Assembly: GCA_009602725.1 (NCBI GenBank) | Contig: WELB01000135.1 | Coordinates: forward strand, 194,910-223,869 | Direction of reading: 5' to 3' | DNA: 28,960 bases | Origin: Spirogloea muscicola | Lineage: Eukaryota; Streptophyta; Zygnematophyceae; Spirogloeales; Spirogloeaceae | Part shown: positions 1-10,937 of the stretch, piece by piece | How the letters are laid out: every line of letters begins with the position of its first letter | Numbering within the stretch: position 1 is the stretch's first letter | Notes under the pieces: model-generated | Seen by the model: only the letters and a program-made list of their open reading frames with translations | Databases searched by the model: none | Told to the model about the DNA's origin: nothing | Position numbers and translations under genes: made by a program

Positions 1-1812
1 CTGGCGGTGCCGGAGGCGGAGTGGCCGCGGGCCATCGCCGAGCTCTGCGCCTGCCCGCACATCGAGGAGGCGGCGGTGCTGTCGACGTGCAACCGCATGG
101 AGCTGTACGTCGTGGCGCTGTCGTGGCACCGCGGCGCGCGCGAGGTGACGGAGTGGATGTCCCGCACCTCCGGCGTGCCGCTGGAGGAGCTGCGCCCGCA
201 CCTGTTCATGCTGCGCGAGCGCGACGCGACGCGCCACGTGCTGTCGGTCGCCGCGGGGCTGGACTCGCTGGTCCTCGGCGAGGGCCAGATCCTGGCGCAG
301 GTCCGGCAGGTGTGGCAGGTCGGGCAGGACGCCATCGGGTTCGGGCGCAACCTCAACGCGCTATTCAAGCAGGCGCTCATCTGCGGCAAGCGCGTGCGCG
401 CCGAGACGTCGCTCGCCTCGGGCGCCGTCTCGGTGTCCTCGGCCGCCGTCGAGCTCGCCGCCATGAAGCTGCCCCGCGGCGGCCTTGCCTCGGCGCGCGT
501 CGCCGTCGTCGGCGCCGGCAAGATGTCCCGCCTCCTCGTCAAGCACCTCGCCTCCAAGGGCTGCGCCGCGCTGGCCGTCGTCAACCGCGGCCGCGAGCGC
601 GTCGAGAAGCTCCAGGAGGAGTTCCCCAACGTCGCCATCGGCTACCGGCCGCTGCCGGAGCTCCTCGCCGCCGCCGCGGAGGCCGATCTCGTCTTCACCA
701 GCACCGCCTCGGAGTCGCTGCTCTTCGACAAGGGCAACGTGGCGGACCTGCCCCCGGCGTCAGACCTCACCAACGGCGTCCGGCACTTTGTCGACATCTC
801 CGTGCCTCGCAACGTCGGCGCCTGCGTTGCCGAGGCGCCCGCGACCCGTGTCTACAACGTTGACGACCTCCGCGAAGTGGTAGCCGCCAACAAGGAGGAG
901 CGCAAGCGCAAGGCCCAGGAGGCTCAGCTGATCATCGGTGCGTGCTCTAGTCTATCTGAAGACCTCTGCTGAAATTGCGATTGTGTGGCATGCCTTTGCC
1001 AGGCTGTTCCACTTACAGATTGATATATCATTTAGTCCGGTGATACTTTGGACAGAGTATCGTGTTGCAGTATTGCAACAATATTGCTAAAGTACGACTA
1101 ACTAGTCGAATGCAAGTTATCGCTTGCGTTACCGGAGAAGGTCACAACTTACAAAGCAGCTGGCCAGACCTTGCAGTTTCCGAGCGACTGTGAATAGTTC
1201 AGGTTCTCATGTGGCTTGTGGCGTTTCCATGCGGCTTGTGCTTTCCGGCTATGCAGAGGACGAGCTGCAGAGCTTTGACGCGTGGCGGGACTCGCTGGAG
1301 ACGGTGCCGACCATCAAGAAGCTGCGGCAGAAGATTGAGAGCATCCGGCAGGTGGAGCTGGAGAAGCACCTGCTTAAGGCTGGCGACGACAAGAAAGTGA
1401 AGAAGACGCTGGAGGAGCTCAGCAAGAGCATCGTTAACAAGATTCTCCATGGGCCCATGCAGCACCTCAGATGGTAAGTGCCGCTGCCCGTTGCTCAAGT
1501 CAGTGGCATTTGTAAGGCACTGGTATTGGCATGTCATGGCAAGGCAGGCTGACCATCGAGCTTCGTCACTTGCTTAGAGTGTATTTTAAGTTGATCTAGC
1601 AAGTGGTGCTTGCTGTCTTCAAGGCTGCTGTTGTGATGCTGCTGCCATTTTTGACTGTTCGTTCTTGCTTGTACAGCGATGGCAATGATGCATCGACTGT
1701 TCAGCGGACGCTGGAGAACATGTACGCGGTGGAGCGCATGTTTGAGCTGTTCAAGCTGGAGTCCGGCAGCATGCCTGCGGAGGTGCGAGCACAGGCCGAG
1801 CAGAAGAGGTGA
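1..1812 (+). CDS. HEMA: Glutamyl-tRNA reductase, plastid (5' partial)
   Basis: Catalyses NADPH-dependent reduction of glutamyl-tRNA(Glu) to glutamate-1-semialdehyde, the first committed step of chlorophyll and haem synthesis in the plastid. Three exons are read: 1-937, 1257-1473 and 1677-1812 (stop TGA). Introns are GT-AG with phases 1 and 2, and the joins restore IIEDE and RCDG, as expected for the family. The 429 visible residues include the catalytic-Cys motif STCNRME (about residues 29-35), GEGQILAQV in the catalytic domain, the NADPH-binding GAGKMSRLL, and the C-terminal dimerisation domain ([15 protein letters not shown], then [13 protein letters not shown]). The reading frame is already open at base 1, so the transit peptide and the start of the catalytic domain lie outside the window. 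It converges with the CCT-domain gene downstream. Identity is secure; only the missing 5' end is uncertain. Confidence 0.96.
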
Positions 1813-3233
1813 CCAAAGCTGATGGGATGAGGTGCACGATTGAGCTTCTCGGAGATGAGGAGTGTAGCCAGCTTGCCAGCGGCAGCTGTGGCCTGGCTGC
1901 AGAGCCTGAAGAGTTTGACCTGTGCGTCACATTGCTTAAGGTGGCTGCTGTGCTGCCGCTTTGGTCAATGCTGCATATGTAGGCCTGGGCGTACAACCGG
2001 GCTATGACACTGGTTGGCCGTTGAATTATTTTCGTGTGCCGTCATGGCACCCCCGTTTTGGTCAGCTCAGCTGCTTGTGATTGGCGGTGTGATTAGTTGT
2101 GTTAAGTCTTGCGAACACTTGTCATGGAGGCCAACTTCACAGCGAAGGCTGTGTTGCTATCTCGACCATCTACGTGCTTGCATGCATGTGTCAAGGCCAT
2201 GGGCCAGCTTCTGAGAAGTCTTGGACCGGGGGAGGTCACGAAGAATATTTGCCTTGCTCCTGTGCTGGAAGCAAGTACTCTGCATATCTGAAGTAGTTCG
2301 CAATCTACAAGGCCAGGAACTTGTGGATGAACATCTATCAGGCTTTGATGCATCACAAAGGTGCCTGGTGCTATAACTCTTGGTCTTGGTGTGTTAGGCA
2401 TGTTAAGAATCCGCGTCAGTGCGTTCACATGTGGGATTTAGATTCAAGGTAGTGATTTGGCTGACACTCAAGTCATCTACGAAGCTGGCTCCGCACATGG
2501 AACCCCATCCCAAGATTGGTGAACAAGCCCTGCAGCTTGCACACAAGCGGGGAACACTGCAGCAGTCTGTAACAAAGTGGTTCACAACATTCTGGCCGCT
2601 TACAGGTGGCTGTTTACTGTGGAGTCTCTCCGAGCGATCTTGCCCACCGCCAGTGACATTGTGCACAGATGTCAACCTCACAACCTGCTGCACCAGTCAT
2701 GACAAGTGCTGCTTGCACGATTTTCGTTATTGATGGTCCAGATGCTAATCAAACTGCGTAGTTGCTGTGTAATATAATAGCTGCATATGGGACAATCCAA
2801 TCCATCTGTCGATTGAGTGGATATGTCAACAAATTGGAGGGCATGTGATCTTGGGTAGTGGAAGGGAGGGCAGGGCGGCGGTCCTGGGCTACAGTATAAG
2901 GACTTCTGTCTGACGTGACGTGATCCTGTCTGTCCACAATGCACACAGGCGAACGGCTCTTGCTCGCCCGCTCGCCTGGCCGGTGCGCCGTGATGGCAAG
3001 GCGCAGCCTAAAGTGGGGCCCCGACTGGAGGCCCCCCGGCCCGAGCAGCTGCGCTCGAGGCCACAACCGGCTAATTTACAGACGGAGGTCAGTGGACCTC
3101 GAGGTGATGGTGCCATGGTCGTGCCGCTCGGTTACCGCCTTCCTTGCTGCCGCCACGGCGCTGTGCGTGGCCCGAGCAGAGCACGTGCATGGCAGTCCGA
3201 CAATATACGAGCTGGCCGCCGCCGCCGCCGGTC
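1813..3233. other. Convergent spacer between HEMA and the CCT-domain gene
   Basis: About 1.4 kb between two stop codons on opposite strands. I see no conserved protein, no convincing exon and no RNA gene. It should hold the two 3' UTRs. TGTAA motifs on the + strand occur only far from the HEMA stop (around 2568 and 2767), so the HEMA 3' UTR may be long. The open frames here are short and low in coding character. Confidence 0.5.
3076..3080 (-). terminator. Putative TGTAA poly(A) signal of the CCT-domain gene
   Basis: TGTAA on the minus strand, 154 nt downstream of the stop codon at 3234. TGTAA is the usual chlorophyte poly(A) signal. A five-base motif occurs often by chance, so this is only a candidate. 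Confidence 0.3.
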
Positions 3234-4241
3234 TCACACTGGAGCCCCCGGGTCCCGCTTGATGAACCGCCCCTGCACAAGCAGCACCCCCGATGGCACC
3301 TCAGTAAACCTCAAGAAGCTCGGCCCACACATTGTGGCCGCATAACGACGTGAGGCAGCCCATGGCAGGCACGTACGGGCATCGCAGCACGCAATGTTCA
3401 TCGCCCTGGTCCAGCAATGTGCCACGGCAACTCCGCCCCGGTCGCTGCCATAGCCCGGTGCAGAAGGGCATGACCATGTGGGGCCGCCTCACCTTGATGC
3501 GGGGACGGCGCTCGGCATTGAGCTTGCGGACGTGGTAGCGGATCTTCTTGTGGTACAGGCGCGTGCGCCGCTTCTCCTTGTAGCGGTTCACGCGCGCCTC
3601 GCGGTCCTCCACTACGCCCTCTTCCGTAACATGCCCCGCCACCGGGCCCGACCGCGTCCGCTCGATGGCCAGCCCGATCTCGGCAGCCTCCAGCTTTGGC
3701 ACGTGGCCATCGCTGAAGCTCCGATCTGGCACTTCCTTGTCATCCATGCTTAGCTGCGTCAAGCAACGGAGGAGGGCCGTCAAGACAAGCGAGCCGAGTG
3801 GCATTCCACGAGGCTTTCACAACATCGGCATTCGCCGCCGCCGCCGCCACACGGCGCATGTATGCCTCGGCCAGGGGTCGGCGCACACACCATGGAGTCC
3901 GAGAGGGACGAGTTCTCCGCGAGGTTGTGCGGGACGCGGCCGTCGGACCAGTAGATCTGGTCCGCCCACGTGCTGAGCACGTCCTCATAGTTGAGCGACA
4001 GTGACGGGCAGCGCATGAGGTTCATGCCGTTGAGGCACTCCTGCACGCCCTCCGGAAGCTGCAGCTGCGCAGCGATGCTGTCGAGGTCCGCCTGAATCTC
4101 GTCCTGCACGACGTCCCGCGTCTCCGCGGGCTCCTCCTTGGCCGCCACGAGCACCACGGCGCTGCCCTCGCCATCCTCCCGCCCGGCGGCCATGCTCGCC
4201 GTGGAGAACCTGTCGGCGGCGACGGCGTCCGCCTCCGCCAT
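3234..4241 (-). CDS. CCT-motif (CONSTANS/CIA2-type) nuclear regulatory protein
   Basis: Predicted nuclear transcriptional regulator. Exons on the minus strand are 4241-3891, 3753-3493 and 3272-3234; both introns are GT-AG and phase 0, giving 216 residues. The C terminus is a complete CCT motif: REARVNRYKEKRRTRLYHKK, then IRYHVRKLNAERRPRIK, an intron, and GRFIKR. The split inside the CCT motif is exact. The middle carries SLSLNYEDVLSTWAD, like the short N-Y-x-D/E-V-L motif of the CCT-only family that includes ASML2 and CIA2. No B-box zinc finger is visible in the model. The start chosen is the first in-frame ATG after an upstream stop; an ambiguous base at 4302 lies just upstream, so an extra 5' exon is possible. 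It is divergent from the next gene with about 200 bp between starts. CIA2-like members regulate plastid import and translation genes in plants, but the target here is unknown. Confidence 0.85.
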
Positions 4242-4438
4242 GGCCCGGGACTGCGCCGCAGCCGCCGCGGCCACCGCTGACGCGCTAGCGGCGGCGGCAG
4301 ANCTCCTTTCTTCTCCCTCCGCTCAGCCCTGCTCACCGTCGCAGCCCCTCCCTCCTCCCTGCTGCTGCTGGGCGCGCCGAGCATCCCTCTGCCGCGCCTC
4401 TCCAGAACCCATTTCCCCCGCCGCCGCTGCTCGGGGCC
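4242..4438. promoter_or_regulatory. Short divergent intergenic region, likely shared promoter
   Basis: Only 197 bp separate the predicted ATGs of the CCT-domain gene (minus) and the large disordered protein (plus). Both 5' UTRs and promoters must fit here or overlap the genes. It is pyrimidine-rich on the + strand around 4303-4400 and has no TATA box. One unresolved base sits at 4302. Confidence 0.5.
4302..4302. other. Unresolved base (N)
   Basis: A single N inside the short divergent promoter region, next to a GCGGCGGCAG run. It could hide a small indel and affects any 5' extension of the CCT-domain gene. Confidence 0.99.
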
Positions 4439-6998
4439 ATGGACAATGGCGGCCGGCCCTCCACCGCGCAGCGCCGGCAGAGCGGCGACGGCGCCTCGCC
4501 GGGCGCCCACGCTGTGGAGGACTACGCCGCGGCGCTGGCCGTCGGCGCGGCGCCGCAGGGGCGGGTCACCGACCCCACCATGCTCATCCTCGTCGCCGGG
4601 CCCGCCTGCCCGGCCTGCCGCACCGGCGCCTCCTGCGCCGACTGGCGCATCAGCATGTTCTTCCAGGTCCATAGGCAAATCCAGAAGCTAAGGCCGCCTC
4701 TGGCATCGCAGTCGCTGCATGATAAGCGTGGTGCCGTGCCTCGTGGGACTGTCACAAAGCGCCATGCACGTCTTCACCGCTGGATGGCAATGGCGGCGGA
4801 GCACCGCAGCTATGACGCAACCGGCCATTGTCGTGCTCTGAAGCTGCGCGGCGTCGAGATCTGTGGCAGTGGGGCTTCTGCACGCAGTGCTGCAGTGGCG
4901 TCGTGGACTTCCAGCTTCCCAGTGAGTGTGCACGAGCCCCCCATGGCTGCCACCTCCAGTTGCTCCACTTTGGGCAAGCTTTGGTTGCGGCAAATTCATG
5001 GCCAGTAACAGCTTGCCATGGATGGCCTGCAGACACAAAATCGACGATGCACCTGGTGTGCGCGGCCATGGCGCACGAGGAGGAGCAGGCGGCAGGCCAC
5101 ACCTCGGCGCTGCTGCCGCTCGTCGGCTGCTGGACGGCGCAGGACTTGCAGCGCCACGTGCTCAGCCAGCAGAGCCGCGGGGAGTACAAGAGCCTGCTGG
5201 TCGCGACGCCCCAGGGCGGCGCCGGTGGCGGCAGCGGCAGCAACGTCAGCTGCCCCTGCGAGCACTGCCGGTACGGCCATGGCCCTTACAATGCACACAG
5301 CCTATCTTATATGTCAGTGCATCAATCTCTTGTCCTTATTCCGTTAAGTTACCATCTCATAAGTACACTCCTCGCCATCTTTGCACACTTGTCCGATGGT
5401 CGGGTTCGGCCATCTGCGGTGCAGTCGGCGAAGGAGCCTGCGTTTTGGCTGGTCAGCTTCTTCTACCGCCTCGGTGTGTGCAGCCGCTGCCGCTGCCCAA
5501 GTATCGACAACGCGTCCATCCCCCAGGCAAGTCCTCGGCATGCGGACCTTTCACTGTCACCATCGCTTCAAAGCCACTAAGCAGAGATGCTGCCTCCAGA
5601 AGACCATGAGAACAATGCTTCATGGATTATATTATCGTGAATCATATTGCTGTGCTGTAGTCCATTGCGTGACACATGATAATCTGTCCAACTCAATCAT
5701 GTCGAACTTCATGGCAACTAAAAAACTCTGTCAACTATGCAGCTTGTTGCAGGTCTTCTTTGCAGCGCGCGACTACCTGGGCGCAACATACGCCCTGCAC
5801 TGCCACTTCCTCAACCGCGAGACGCAAGCCCGCCTCGCCGACGGCAGCAGCCATGGCCAGGCTGCGAGCGAGTGGCTGCTGTCCAAGGCCAGCACCGCGG
5901 AGGCGCCGCCCAGCCGCCGGCAGGCAGCCCTGGCAGTGGTCACCACGGCGCTGCGAGTGTCAGAGGGGGCCCCCCATGATGCGGAGGCCGCAGGGCTCGG
6001 CAAGAACCGAGCCACAATGATGCCCCTGCCGCTGGGCCTAGCTGCTCCAATTCGGTACGGCATGTCGCAATCTAGCAGCGTTATTGACGATGGAGCTTTG
6101 CAAGGCCGCCATGATGGATCACCGCAGCAAGTGGCGATCGGCGGCTCGCCGGATGCCGGCGACGCTGAGAATGTGGAGCTGAAGCCGCAAACTCCCGGCG
6201 GCTCCAACAAGCACGGCAACGGGCTGCCGCATGGTATCGCAGATGGTGGCCTGCAAGCTAGCGACGTAGCGACCACCACCTCGCCGTCGGCCCTGGCCCT
6301 GCTCGTGGGCTCCATGACGCCGCGGAGCCTCCTGTGGCCATGGCCGACGCGGCAGCCGCCGCTGCCCACAGCATTGTTAGCGGCAGCCAAAGTGGGCGAC
6401 GGCCCCATGGCGGCTGTCCAGGCTGCGACGGCTTACAGCACCGAGCATGTCGACGTCTTGCTTGGCGGTGCGCAAGCTGCTCGCAGCAGCGGCTCGCTGC
6501 CAGACCTCTTCCAGCAGGTGGCGAGCCTGCCGAGCTTCGACCCGCAGGCCGCCATCGCCAATGGCAGTGGCGTCGCCGCCAGCGACGACAACGTGGGAGC
6601 AGGCGATGAGGCGCCAATGGCGCAAGCTGCAGGCGGAGCGGTGAGGATGAGCTCGGCGGCGGCTCAGGACGTGGCGGCCATGACGAGCTGGAAGCCCGCG
6701 GGCCTGCCCAAGCTCCGCGTCGCCGCCTCCCGGCCGCCGTCGGCCGTCGCCATGCCGCGGGGCCTTGGCAGCGGCGCCGTGCTGCCACTGCGGCAGCTTC
6801 ACCGCAGCGCCGCCACAACGCCCAGGAGCATCCTCGACGCCAGAAGGCCTATAAGGCCAGCCAAGCTTGACGCGTCAGACTCCGCCATCACGGCCGCCAT
6901 GGATGGCAGTCGTGCCAGCCCATCTTCGGCGGCGTCGACGAGCAGCTCGGGGCTGCCGTCGTCGGCGAGGTCTCCGCCGCAGGGCCTGGGCCTGAACA

Positions 6999-7036
<38 letters not shown>

Positions 7037-9910
7037 CAGCGGGGGCCCGTTCCCACCAGTGAGCGGCAAGGTGCCAAAGGGGCAGCCGATGCTTCGCCCC
7101 TGTCGCCGCGGCTCATGGCACTGCCAGAGGTGTACAAGCGCGGGGACCTGCTGCCGGGAGACCTGCTCCGCAAGGTCCCCAACCTCTCGCGTGACGCTGG
7201 CCACGCCACCTCCGGCCGGCCTCCTCAGCCCCCGCAGACACGCCAGCGGGAGGCCCAGCGCCGGCGGTACAGCGAGGATGGAGACGGTGCCGCCCAATCC
7301 CCTCAGCGAGAGGCCTTTGCTCCCCGGTCGTCATATCGAGAGGACATCCGGAGGACCGCCAGCGATGGCGACGCCCTGGGTGACGTGCTCAGCGGCCGTG
7401 GACACCCTGGCTCACCTGACTTTGGCTACCAGCGCCGGCGGCACCAAACAGCGCCGTCGCATCATGACCCACCACCGCAGAGCCGCTGGCAGGCCCCCGA
7501 GGAGGACAGCGGCGACGGCGGCGATGCTCGCGGCGTGGACAGGGACGACGAGCACCTTGGGAGCCAGCGCGCCTTTGACGATATTGTCGGCGACCTGGGC
7601 TTCCGTGGCGAGCACCGCGGCGGTGGTGGCAGCAGGGGGGGCGCCAGCTCCCAGTCGCCAGCACGCGCACGACAGAGTCCCCGGGAGGTGGAGCTCGAGC
7701 GCCAGCGCTCACGCAGCCGCGAACGGAGCGACCTGGAGCAGCTGGCGGAGCGAGCCGGCATCCCAGCAGACCTCGCCGCCATGGACCTCGGCGATGACAG
7801 CCCGCGCCGAGCCCGCACTCCTCCGCGCCCGGCCCCACACTACGGCGGCAGCAACAACGACGGCGAGGCTCCTGGTGATCACAACGGCAGTGGCGGCAGC
7901 GGGGAGCAGTTTGCGATGCCGCCAATCCGTGCGCGCGCCTTCCTGGAGCAGCAGTCGGCATCAAGGCAGGGCGGCATCGTGGGGCGGGCGTCGCTTCGCG
8001 CCTCCGTGGACAGTCCGACGCGCGATGCCCCCTTCCGATCCTTCTCGCCGGTGAGGGGAGAGGAGCAGCGGGAGCAGCGCGGGAGCTTGACGCCAACGCG
8101 GCGGGCCGTCATTGCTGCCTACAAGGGAAACGTCACCAATGGTGGTTCCGGCGGCAGCGGCAGCAGCGGCAGCTCAAGTCCGTCGTCGCCCAAGCGGCTC
8201 GCTCCCCCCGCCGGCTCATACCACCATGGCCACTCTCGCCTTGGACCAGCAGGCGGCGGCGGCGGAGGCGGTGGCGCTGGCGGCGCCGTGGCAATGCGCC
8301 AAGGTGCATGGCAGGGAGGGGGGCCGATCACGCCGCCACCGCGCACGCCGCCGCAGGCGCGCCATGAGGCGTCCCCAGGCGCCCTGCTCTACAGCCCCGA
8401 CTCCAGCCGCGGCTCGCAGTCGCCTGGCTCGCCGTCCTCGGCACGCGACTCCCCCTTCCGATTCGCCACGCCGCCCAGTCGCCGGCCTTACCACCAGCCG
8501 CCGCTGCCATCGCCGCCGCCGCCGCCGCTGCAGCCGCCGCCACCGCGGCAGCAAGACTCGCAATACCAGCAAATGCTCGCCAGCTTCGAGGGCATGCCGG
8601 GCTTGGAGGATCTGAGCCACTCCGTGGTGTACCACCCGACATTTCTGCGGCAGCGCGCGCGGCAGCATGCCGAGCAAGAGCAGCAGCGCGAGCTGGAGAT
8701 GGAGGCGGAGCTCGAGCGCGAGCGCGTGCTGCGGCAGGGCCGCTTGGGAGGCCGCCGCGACGATCGGGCGCCGTACGCCGGTTCCGACCCGCCGTCGGAT
8801 GTGTCGCTGGAGGCCACGGGCATCCCGGCTGCCATCAAGGCCATGGTGGGGTCTGGCGCCAGCCCACCTGCCTCGTGCTCGGCCTCCGCCAATTCCAGCT
8901 TCGAGTTTACGCCACAGGACGTCGCTGCGCACTATGGGAAGCCGAAGGCTGCCGAAGGCGGCTATGGAGGCCGCTTTGGCCATCCCAGCGACGAGCGCGG
9001 CTCCGGGCCACCGCCGAGCCGGCCCCCTCCCATGTCACCGCCATCTGCCGTTGCGGCTTCGCTCGCCGGGCCGGCTGCCGCAGGCCGGCCGCCCCTCCGC
9101 CGCGCTCCCCTCCCACCGGGCTCGCCCTCAAGGGCGCCGCCGCCGGCAGCAGCTTACGCCTCTGGCGGAGACGCGGCGGAGTTGGAGCGTGACAAGGACA
9201 AGGCTGCAGCGCAGCGCAGCGCCGTGATAGTGCCACTTGATGGGCAGTCCTCTGGCGACGAAAGCCGTGAGGAAGCCGCTGCTCCTGTCAAGGACGTGTT
9301 GGAGGTGCCTGCCCCACCGGCGCAGACAACGTACTACCAGCCGGTATGTCTCATACCCTGCAAGCTTGCTCGTGGTACTCCATCTTGCGATGGACTTGTC
9401 ATGCTCACTGCTGTCATTGTGTATAGCATGTTGTGCTGATCGCTTGAGGCTCCTGTCTCGCCACTGGCTAAGTCAGATTTGGCTTCTTGCCTGCTCTGTC
9501 TGTGACACTGTACAGCCTGCTGACACCGCGGTGCCCTTGACGATGCGGTTTGATGCTGCCCGAAAGCACCATGGGCCGACCCCCACCATGGCCGATGTTG
9601 GCCTTCAGTCGCACGTGAGTGATCAGGCTGCAACTATTACTTTGTTCAAGGTCCGCTGGGTGCCAGAAAGTGTTGCTGTTGTTTGACTTTGTGACAAGAC
9701 TGTCTGGCTCATGGTTAGTCGGCCTGTGCCATTAACCACATCAGCAGCGCTTAATGCTGAGCACAGCAGTGCTGAGACATGTATCTGCAGTTGGTTGACT
9801 CTGCTCGCAGTGCGAGGTTTGCTGAGCTTCTGGGTTGAGGCGTCATGCGTGTGCAGGTACCCAAGAAGAAGCAGAGCTCGTGGCTGTCCTGCTTCTGTCC
9901 CGTAGACTGA
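4439..9910 (+). CDS. Large, mostly disordered protein of unknown function
   Basis: I do not recognise the family. Best model: exons 4439-4666, 4870-4921, 5033-5526, 5753-9343 and 9857-9910, about 1,472 residues. The start ATG has a good GCCATGG context. The N-terminal third is ordered and Cys-rich (ACPACRTG, WGFCTQCC, SCPCEHC, VCSRCRC), then VFFAARDYLGATYALHCHF. The 3,591-nt exon that follows encodes a disordered region rich in Pro, Ser, Gly, Arg and Ala with SP/TP sites, a poly-Gly tract, RS-like stretches and one charged helical segment (QEQQRELEMEAELERERVL). The last exon gives a basic Cys tail, KKKQSSWLSCFCPVD, joined in phase 0. The 5527 intron uses a GC donor (CAG/GCAAGT), supported by phase. 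The frame is open across 4828-5580, so the segments 4922-5032 and 5271-5363 may be exon or intron. The long exon and the C terminus are reliable; exons 1-2 are less so. Confidence 0.65.
7001..7036 (+). repeat. (GGC)12 trinucleotide repeat coding poly-Gly
   Basis: Twelve perfect GGC codons within the large disordered protein. Such a tract is prone to length change and to G-quadruplex formation in the mRNA. Confidence 0.95.
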
Positions 9911-10134
9911 GCAAGGGGGGCTATGCAACAGCTCGACCATGGGGCCAGATAGTGCTGCTCATGTGGTGTGTCGCAGATCAGAGAGCCCGGGGGGTTTTGC
10001 CCTGCTGCATGCTGCCAATGTCTGAAGGCGCTACCTCTCAACTTGTACCCAAAATTCACAGTCGAGCGAAGAGTGCAAGGCTTCTCGCATTCACGGCCAA
10101 ATCATTCACGGCACCAGCTTTGCAGAAGAGGCGG

Positions 10135-10200
10135 CAAGTTCAGGATCCATCTCCAGTAATTTGGTGACAAATTCAGAATCCATCTCCAGTATTTCGATGA
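10135..10200. repeat. Imperfect 33-bp direct tandem repeat (2 copies)
   Basis: Copies at 10135-10167 and 10168-10200 share the core ATCCATCTCCAGTA and both end in GGTGA or GATGA. They differ at a few positions only. The repeat lies in the 3' spacer and codes for nothing recognisable. Confidence 0.85.
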
Positions 10201-10778
10201 GGTATTTGGCTAACGTGCTTACAGATGTTGGCGAGCACGATGAGAGATTGAAGTTCGTGTTGTTGAGGCTTCAGCCTCTGGCTAGCTTAGATTCAATAAG
10301 AGGGCCTTGTCCGCCCCCCACACATCCGGCTCCTGCCAAGACCGCCTGGCTTGACAGGCTGTTGCCTGCAGTCCCTGTTGCCCACATCATGCACCCCTTG
10401 TGCAAGCTCCAATGTCTGCTTCCAAATACCTCCTAAGCAACTGGCTGCAGCTGCCCCTTGGTGGTCTGAATTCACCAGTTTATATGTCACACAGCGGTCA
10501 CGGCTCAATGCTTGTGATATGCAATCAAGAGCAACTACTTAAGATCATGAGTACATGCTTACGCTGCTCAAAGCAGAGTTCGCTGCTTGCTTGTCGGAAG
10601 GTCCATCATTATGACCTTGCTATCTGATATGACATCAAACGTGATATGACTGGTCTGAGATGACATTGAGATGCTGCAGTAAAGAAGACTCGTGAAATCT
10701 GAAAGTAAATCCGGCTGGATGAGAGAAGCAGCACTGGAGAAGCATAGATACAGGTTTCTGCAATTCGCCACTCCATTG

Positions 10779-10783
10779 TTACA
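10779..10783 (-). terminator. Putative TGTAA poly(A) signal of DNA ligase 1
   Basis: TGTAA on the minus strand, 155 nt past the LIG1 stop at 10938, nearly the same spacing as for the CCT-domain gene. Candidate only. Confidence 0.3.
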
Positions 10784-10937
10784 TGTGGAACTAACAGATG
10801 TCAAAAAATCTGGCCTCTGTTGTAGCGAGCCTGGGTGCTCAATGCAAGCATCCCATACTATTCCTATGCACGTCCGTTATCTGAAGAATACCACGTAACC
10901 ACGACCTAGATCTTGCACGGTGTCACATTCACTCATC

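Larger units (their letters stand above)
9911..10937. other. Convergent spacer between the large disordered protein and DNA ligase 1
   Basis: About 1.0 kb between stop codons on opposite strands. It contains a 33-bp tandem duplication (10135-10200) and a minus-strand TGTAA, but no recognisable gene. Base composition is lower in GC than the flanking exons, as expected of 3' UTRs. Confidence 0.5.

Noticed and set aside
2678-3262. Overlapping open frames on both strands between HEMA and the CCT gene
   Set aside because: No recognisable motif, no consistent splice pairs; treated as 3' UTR or spacer.
8216-8983. A 255-residue minus-strand open frame, and similar antisense frames, within the large disordered gene
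   Set aside because: GC-rich codons with few stops create shadow frames; they have no motif and no splice support, and they oppose a 3.6-kb open exon.
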